A stretch of 64,000 nt of DNA from Phlegmacium glaucopus. Taxonomy: Eukaryota > Basidiomycota > Agaricomycetes > Agaricales > Cortinariaceae. Positions 58,493 to 64,000 of this stretch are shown here, one piece after another (the first letter of the stretch is position 1; every line of letters begins with the position of its first letter). The DNA is taken from NCBI GenBank assembly GCA_015039465.1, contig MU130497.1:1102036-1166035 (forward strand), in the 5' to 3' direction. The notes below the pieces were generated by a model, which was given only the letters and a program-made list of their open reading frames with translations, was not told the DNA's origin and did not search any database. The translations under genes and the position numbers were made by a program.

Positions 58493-59683
58493 ATGCCACG
58501 CAAGAAGCCATTGGTCCCTAAACGCAGACACTACTCTCGTGACTTGAAACGGCGGGTCATTTATCAAGCTAACGTGCTTCATCAGACATCGACCGAAATT
58601 TCCATCAATCTTGACATCCCACTTCGAGTTGTTCAGCGCGTCAAACAGACTTGGAACGAGATTGGGGAGGTGTGCAAGGACCGCACTAAAGTGGGAAGAG
58701 CTCCACTTATGCGTCCTGAACACTGTGAGGTGAGCACCTCTGAACTTATGACTGGTAATTCTCAATCTCAATTATCACTCCACCTCTGATCAGTTTCTGC
58801 TCGCTCTATTGGAGCATTCTCCAGATATCTATCTGGATGAACTGCAGGAACAACTTGAGGAGCAACACAACATAAAGGTTTCCATTTCTACAATTTCTAA
58901 TACCTTGAAACGACTTGGAATTACATCCAAGAAGGTGAGTTATGTATCCCCTCTCCTGGCCGAAAATCTCTCACTAACACCTGCATGTAGCTATCATGGA
59001 TTGCCTCAGAGAGATGTGAGGTTGCCCGACGGGAGTTTGGCCTTGAAATCGGGCAATATCCTGTTGAATACCTGGTGTCCTGACAACATATCGTACGAGT
59101 GGATGGAATTCCCGGAAGTTGAGGGCTCGCAAACACTGCTGCTTTGTCCGTGGAGCACGGTTGATCTTTATTTTGATGCATATCCCTCTATACTGAAAAT
59201 TTCCTAGATATTCAATGCTGCCTGCAATCACCATAGACGGCATTATTTACAGCCATATCAAAGAAGGCTCGTATAATGGTGATCAATTTCTGGAATGGCT
59301 GGATGGTCTTTTACGTGTCATGAATCCTTACCCTGCACCTCATAGTGTTTTGATTCTTGACAACTGCCGCATTCATCATGTTGAAGGTGTAGAAGAGCAA
59401 TGTGAAGAACGGTAAGACTATTCTATTCAACAATAATTTGAGCTTGATGATTTCTTCTAGTGGGATTAGGCTGGTCTACCTCCTACCATATTCTCCAGAC
59501 CTCAATCCTATTGAGGAGTGTTTTTCCTTTGTCAAGGCATATATTCATCGAAGTGGAAGTGTATTTCGTGATATTGTTGAAGGAGGTGATGCAACGGAGC
59601 CATTTCTATACCTTTATAATGCCCTAGAACTAGTTCCTCCTTCTCATTGTCAAGGATGGTTTCACAATTCAGGATATGTATAA
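58493..59683 (+). pseudogene. Tc1/mariner-type DDE transposase lacking the first catalytic Asp
   Basis: Starts MPRKKPLVPKRRHYSRDLKRR (ATG 58493) with a helix-turn-helix (TSTEISINLDIPLRVVQRVKQ). Introns join to FLLALLEHSPDIYLDELQEQLEE and then LSWIASERCEVARREFGLEIGQYPVEYLVS. There the usual first DE motif (as IDEAS in the left element) is missing: the frame hits TGA near 59081 and resumes shifted with LTTYRTSGWNSRKLRARKHC. After an intron (about 59160-59208) comes RYSMLPAITIDGIIYSHI, then LILDNCRIHHVEGVEEQ (second Asp) and YSPDLNPIEECFSFVKAYI (third acidic residue), ending at TAA 59683. A small deletion around 59080 best explains the loss. Confidence 0.78.
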
Positions 59684-59854
59684 TAAAGTGTTGCTAAATT
59701 TTCAAACTAGAGTCTGAAGTTTACAAAAGTTATAAAGAAAGTAATAGCCCTGTAAGAGAGCATAAGAAATATGATGTGTGAAGATACTGTATTTTAGTAG
59801 TCAAAGGAGCGTGCAATAAGTATCAGGTATAATGGGTATAGTGTGAAAAGGGAT

Positions 59855-62329
59855 TTAGTATTGATGTGACTTCCCTTTTCTCATAGCACGATCAATGCGC
59901 TTCATCTCCTTGCGAACAGCATCCAGAAAGAATTGAGCATTTCCAGCTGTAAAGCTGAACTCCTCCGATGATAATCTTTCAGCAGTAATGTTGGTGACTT
60001 CATTGATGTTGTAGAAGTCCTTTTCCTCGAAAATATTGAAGTGATGGGAAAGACCACGTTGAGCATGTTAAACGAGTAGTTATCTTATCTACTAGATTAG
60101 ATTAGATTACAGTAGATACTCGTAAAGTAGATGTCTGTACTCTCGGACCAACGTGTGATAGCCATCACACATGTGCGATCCTTATCACGCACATGCTACC
60201 CCAGGTAGCTTCTAGGGGCTGTGCTTATAGTGTGCACAGACCATCTACAAACAGTATATAAGCAGTAGATACACCGCTAATATACTTCACTTGGATATAC
60301 ATCTAAGTACCTAGTTAGTAGCACTTACTCTACATACAAAGGTAAGCTAGTAAGATAACCACGACCAGCTCTGCGCATACAGCATACTATTTGCTGCGCA
60401 ACAGAGCATGGGCCCCGATAGCAGTGGTAACGCTTAGAAGCGACCAAAGCTGTCTGACAGAAGGGTATGGGCTAACAAGACCCCCATCAGCAGTGGTAAC
60501 ACTTAGCAGCGACCACGGTTCATCTTACAGAATAGATGAAACCGATGCTGTGAAGGACTTTTCACAGGAGCATAAGCACCAGGTAGATGCTGTACCCTAG
60601 GGACACTGGCGCTAACGGCGATAAGACCAACATGATGGCATCATCCAAGGGCTTTCATTAGCAACCAAGACGAATGAGGTGTATCATTCAGAAACAAACC
60701 TCAAACTAATGTTGCTGGACAAATCGACCGCCTCGTTGCACTTCTCGATAGTAACAACTACCCAAAAAGGGATGCAAAGAACATGTACAAAATATCTGCG
60801 CTCCCAAGCGGCGTCAATGGGGTAACACCATCGAGCTCCATCCTTCTGCCCAAAGTAGAAAATTCGGCGAGTGCTGCAGAATATAAACAGCAAACGCCAT
60901 CGCTGGGCAAGAATGGACGAGTAAAGACCAGCAAGCAATGGAGACAATGCATCTCCGAATCGCTGATACCATGTCGAGGTTCACATCAAGAGCTCACCGA
61001 TATAGCTCAACAGCTTGCAAAACACTAAAAGAGGCCTACTCAAAGACTGGACATTCGGTCAATACACGCTAAGCTTTAAGAGGGCCGTTGGCTTTCGTCT
61101 CTCTGGCAATCATCCTGCCAAAGAGATTCACCACTGGTAAACATCCTCTGAACAGCTCAAGCTGAACAAGGTAGATCCATCAGAACCAGTCTACCAGCTC
61201 TTGATAGTTATCAACGCTATTCCACACAAATGGGATGCTGCTGCATCCCGATGTGCTCCTTGGCACCTCCATCGACGCGCAGACAGTTCAGGTACTGATA
61301 AGAATAATAAGTATAAGATACGTAATATATGTAATACGTACACGATCAGGGACAAGGATGTTGACAGGGATGCTTCGTTTTTTTGTCTTTTGTTGGCTGA
61401 TTACTTCCTTCTGAAAGCCTTTCCAGTCCCTTTCGGAATTCAGCAAAATGGATATGGCCTTGGCAGTAGCAGTCGACAACTTGTATGACAACTCGGGCTT
61501 TTTGATTACATCCAAGCAACCAATGTTGTCATAGATGACCTCTAAAGCCTCTTGGTAGGGAGCAATAGATTTCAACTCTACACGCTTTGCGCTTCCAGCT
61601 GCATTAGGTACGAAGAGAACGAAAGCTATGCAATGTGAGTACTATCTTTGTATCAAAAGGACAGATATTTACATACTGTTCTTGTAGGAATGCTCCTCAT
61701 CGTCATCTGAGTCTCCAACCATGCTCCTTCTTGCTCAACTTTTTGCCCTGTCGTCTCTTGGTGACTACACTATCCGACTCCTCATCTATTTCTCCAACCC
61801 CAATCAGCTCTTTTTGTGTCGTTCAAGCCTTCTTGGATACGGCAAGTCGGATACTCAGGTCCAAGTCACTGTCGTCACTGTCAGTATTGACAGATGGAGT
61901 ACATTCCAGGCTATCGGTTGATGCCTTCCTTTTCCCACCTGGCACAGCCGGGGCCTCGACATTCTGTGGGTGTGAAGGTGCCCCGTTGGGTAAGAGTATC
62001 GAGCCTGGGTCTTCTTTTCGGTTGGCTGTGTTGGTGTCGTGATCCTCCCAGAATTGGTCAATTAGCTGCTGCCTTGGACTAGGGACATAGGGAATCTCTG
62101 GCATGTATATGTCTGAGTCTTCATCCGTGCACAGAGGACCAGCTTCTGGAGCAAGTTCCGGTGTCCTGGGGCTGACAGCAGTGGTTGGTACTGCCTGTTG
62201 AGCCATTGCACTGGAGAGACGAGGTACCCGGAGCATTAGCTTTGAGTTGGGTGGTTTTTGAGAGGCAGGAGGGCTATTAGGTGCTGTATGCTTAGATTTT
62301 CCCTTCTTCTGCTTTCGAGGTCCAGGCAT
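59855..62329 (-). pseudogene. Second gene of the right transposon, decayed and interrupted
   Basis: The first exon starts MPGPRKQKKGKSKHTAPNSPPA (ATG 62329), Pro-rich and acidic (DEDSDIYMPEIPYVPSPRQQ). The reading is hit by TGA after AVSKKA near 61823, where continuing the same frame gives a sensible basic segment, and a shift follows near 61715. The next exon (about 61620-61300) has VELKSIAPYQEALEVIYDNIGCLDV, KKPELSYKLSTATAKAISILLNSERDWKGF and SIPVNILVPD. A Copia-like insertion follows, and the 3' exon (about 60060-59855) ends MKRIDRAMRKGKSHQY. The KLS...D.W/F core resembles the accessory protein of the left element, while the Cys/His segment seen there is not found here, perhaps removed by the insertion. 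Confidence 0.62.
60066..61260 (+). mobile_element. Truncated Copia-like retrotransposon insertion
   Basis: An LTR-like segment 60066-60338 (TGTTAAACG...CTACATACA) has a TATATAAGC box near 60255 and is followed by a leader with two copies of GCAGTGGTAAC..TTAG (about 60429 and 60491). Degenerate gag-like frames follow: VAGQIDRLVALLDSNNYPKR near 60710-60770 and SEPVYQLLIVINAIPHKWDA near 61180-61240. No pol or second LTR is present. The right boundary is approximate, as the reading of the minus-strand gene resumes about 61250-61290. Confidence 0.5.
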
Positions 62330-62399
62330 GATGTAGAAGGAGGGAAATGTCCAATTTCACAAACCCGGGTGATGTTTTTGCAATGTTGGGCTCAGTTAC

Positions 62400-63136
62400 C
62401 ATATATTTCTGCCCAATATTTTACACCATTCTGTTCGTCTCATTCGTGCGGTTGTAACGCGCATAATTTTTTCTCAAACGGAGCAGTAATGATTGATAGT
62501 GATGGGCAGGGGTAACCCCGGGGTGGATTTAGGCTGACCCTTACCCTTACCCTCCAAAACCCTTACCCTTGGGTGAGGGTAAGGGTTTTGGAAGGTAAGG
62601 GTAAGGGTTTCTGAGGGGTTGGAGGGTAAGAAACCCCAGCAGGGTTTAGTGCAGGGGTTTGGTCCAAATCTTTCCTCAAGCTTTATAATCCCAAGAAACT
62701 TTCAAAGTAGCTATTATTTAAAATATGTTCAGGGTGTTAAAGATATTTATCAATAGATTTTCAATGAAATAGAGAGGGTTTGACTAGTATTTTAGGCTAC
62801 TGATTGTTGTGAAAGCAGTGAGGCCTCTTTGGATTTTATTTTTCTCTGATTTAAAGTCATTTTTATGGATACACAACAGTTAGATTATTCTGATATCAGA
62901 GAAATAAAAATTCCTAAAAAACCCCTGACCCTCCAGAAGGGTAAGGGTTTGTCAAGGGTCAAATAATCTGTACCCTGACCCTGACCCTCCTTACCCTTAC
63001 CCTTGTACCCCAGGGGTTTCCCAAACCCCTGCCCATCACTAATGATTGAGTTATTTACAAATTACTACGCCAGCAGAGCCTGAGCCAGCACCTGCCATCA
63101 AAATCAACTGTTTTTGGAAAAAAAATGTGTTCCCGC
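62400..63136 (-). repeat. Right TIR of the second two-gene transposon, split by a MITE
   Basis: Bases 62400-62496 and 63042-63136 together match the reverse complement of the left TIR. The outermost bases (left TIR 58203-58230) are missing because the LTR at 63137 interrupts the repeat. Confidence 0.75.
62497..63041. mobile_element. Non-autonomous hAT element (MITE), CCCTTA-rich
   Basis: 545 bp flanked by a perfect 8-bp duplicate ATGATTGA (62489-62496 and 63042-63049). TIRs begin TAGTGATGGGCAGGGGT on both sides. Subterminal zones consist of CCCTTACCCTTA and GGGTAAGGGT-type repeats. Without the insertion the surrounding TIR of the transposon matches its partner without a gap, which confirms the boundaries. 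Confidence 0.9.
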
Positions 63137-63550
63137 TGTTAGGGGACACCCGACTTTAACCCAAACCTCAACTCTAGAATCATACACCCCACCTTTCTGA
63201 CGACCTCTGACCTTCCGTCCAACTCCGCTTCCGTCACCGGTTGACTCCGGAATCCCGTAGTTCCGCTCCGACTCCGGTCCTCCGATTCACTCCGTCTTTT
63301 ATTTCTATTTTTCATATCGCACCACTTCTTATTTAATTAATTAATTATTATCGTATCATTCCTTTATTTATTTTATATCTCCATTATGTCCATATTAGTA
63401 CTTAAACACCCCTCAACCTAGCAGGGATCCCCATCCTTTCCTCTTTGGATCCCCTGCTAGGTAAGTCACTTGTAGATATCCCTTCTGAAATATTATTAAC
63501 TTTGGATCCCCTGCTAGCTTGACTAAGTCAGCGTCGCAGTTGCCCTAACA
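63137..63550 (+). repeat. 5' LTR of a Ty3-like retrotransposon
   Basis: 414 bp, TGTTAGGGGACACCC...GCCCTAACA, closely similar to the solo LTR at 12480-12892. Downstream sequence and the gag frame show this is the left end of a larger element continuing out of the window. Confidence 0.82.
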
Positions 63551-63716
63551 TTAGGAAAGGATCTCCCTTTAACGGACCGAGTCCGGTCCGCACAGTGGAA
63601 CAATAGTCCGATTTACAGCCCCCGATTCGGGCCAATCAGACTCCGTACACTCCCAGACCGTGGCTCCCTCCTTGTCTTCACAGCACGCATCTCCGAGCGG
63701 CTCCTTCCTATCAGCC

Positions 63717-64000
63717 ATGGACGATGAACGCACCGCCCAGCTGGAAAGAGAAGTCGTCCTATTGCGAGCTCGGGACATCGAATACCAAAACAGATTCGAC
63801 CAAATCATGGAGACAATCCATCAACCCGTTCCGAATGTACAATCACCTGTACCACAACAAAAGGTTCCCCCTCAAACCGAAAACATACCCCAGACGCGCT
63901 CTGCAAGGCCGGCATTCCCAACGGAGTTTGACGGAGAACGATCCAAAGGAACAGCATTCCTTCACTCCTGCCAAACGTACATCCGGCTCTGTTCCGACGA
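63717..64000 (+). CDS. Gag-like protein of a Ty3-like retrotransposon (5' part)
   Basis: An open frame starts at ATG 63717 (MDDERTAQLEREVVLLRARD) and stays open to the window edge. A short coiled coil is followed by ARPAFPTEFDGERSKGTAFLHSCQTYIRL, matching the start of the retrotransposon gag core seen in fungal Ty3-like elements. It lies 166 bp after the LTR as expected for gag. Capsid, protease and polymerase parts are outside the window, so completeness cannot be judged. Confidence 0.65.
   Translation, partial: MDDERTAQLEREVVLLRARDIEYQNRFDQIMETIHQPVPNVQSPVPQQKVPPQTENIPQTRSARPAFPTEFDGERSKGTAFLHSCQTYIRLCSD

Larger units (their letters stand above)
58203..63136. mobile_element. Second two-gene Tc1/mariner-like transposon (right element, decayed)
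   Basis: Starts CAGCAACTTGCGGAACG right after TA (58201-58202). A terminal inverted repeat of about 204 bases (58203-58406) recurs reversed from 62400 to 63136, where it is split by a hAT MITE and then cut off by a retrotransposon LTR at 63137, so the true right end is beyond the window. Inside are a transposase on the + strand (58493-59683) and a second gene on the minus strand (62329-59855), again pointing at each other with about 170 bp between stops. The second gene is broken by a Copia-like insertion. The layout mirrors the element at 30737-34717. Confidence 0.78.

Noticed and set aside
62510..62640. CCCTTA/TAAGGG runs considered as an interstitial telomere
   Set aside because: They lie inside a MITE with clear TIRs and target duplicates and are not the standard fungal TTAGGG unit.

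Overview
The window reads as nuclear DNA of a filamentous basidiomycete, most likely a mushroom-forming agaricomycete. Most genes are split by GT..AG introns of about 45-70 bp. The recognisable genes are fungal: serine hydroxymethyltransferase, inositol-3-phosphate synthase, a sulfite-efflux-type TDT transporter, a CBM19-like wall protein, a questin-oxidase-like protein and an F-box protein. The mobile DNA (hAT, two-gene Tc1/mariner-like, Ty3-like and Copia-like) is also typical of that group. The species cannot be named from sequence alone.

Layout. 1-9.0 kb is a stack of nested mobile elements: the edge of an LTR retrotransposon (LTR 287-717), an inverted pair of a 1.36-kb repeat, and a hAT transposase relic (about 3330-8636) split by that repeat, by a solo LTR (6171-7077) and by a hAT MITE (8018-8613), ending at a 390-bp palindrome (8637-9026). 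9.2-17.7 kb is AT-rich and CpG-poor, bounded by a roughly 100-bp inverted repeat; it holds two LTRs of one family, another hAT MITE and no convincing gene. 18-30.3 kb is a gene island: sulfite-pump-like transporter, an unknown helical protein, SHMT, the CBM19-like protein, an ABM-domain protein with a truncated tandem copy fused to a transporter fragment, and an unknown membrane protein. 30.7-35.7 kb is a three-level nest: a short TIR element invaded by a 3981-bp two-gene Tc1/mariner-like transposon and by a Mutator-type MITE. 36.3-37.8 kb is an inverted, nearly identical but 5'-damaged second copy of the transporter. 38.5-56.4 kb is the main gene-dense segment: BBE-type FAD oxidase, F-box protein, hemopexin-like pseudogene, a remnant of the FAD oxidase, questin-oxidase-like protein, 3beta-HSD-like enzyme, KH-domain RNA-binding protein, AIF/FSP1-like oxidoreductase, AcrB-like coiled-coil protein and inositol-3-phosphate synthase. 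58.2 kb to beyond 63.1 kb is a second two-gene Tc1/mariner-like transposon, broken by a Copia-like insertion and a hAT MITE and cut by a Ty3-like element whose 5' LTR (63137-63550) and gag start run off the right edge.

The most notable observation is the pair of Tc1/mariner-like elements. Each has CAG-starting TIRs next to TA, a transposase at one end and a second, intron-rich gene at the other end, transcribed towards it. The second gene of the left element assembles into an uninterrupted frame of about 595 codons, although its transposase partner carries an in-frame stop. The two second genes share what looks like a common domain. Both transposases look inactive, so these copies probably no longer move on their own.

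The host genes do not form an evident pathway cluster; they are a mix of housekeeping and accessory metabolism. Duplicated or decayed genes (transporter, ABM protein, FAD oxidase, hemopexin-like gene) lie near the mobile-element blocks, consistent with element-associated rearrangement. All coordinates, splice sites and identities were read by eye; no searches were run.
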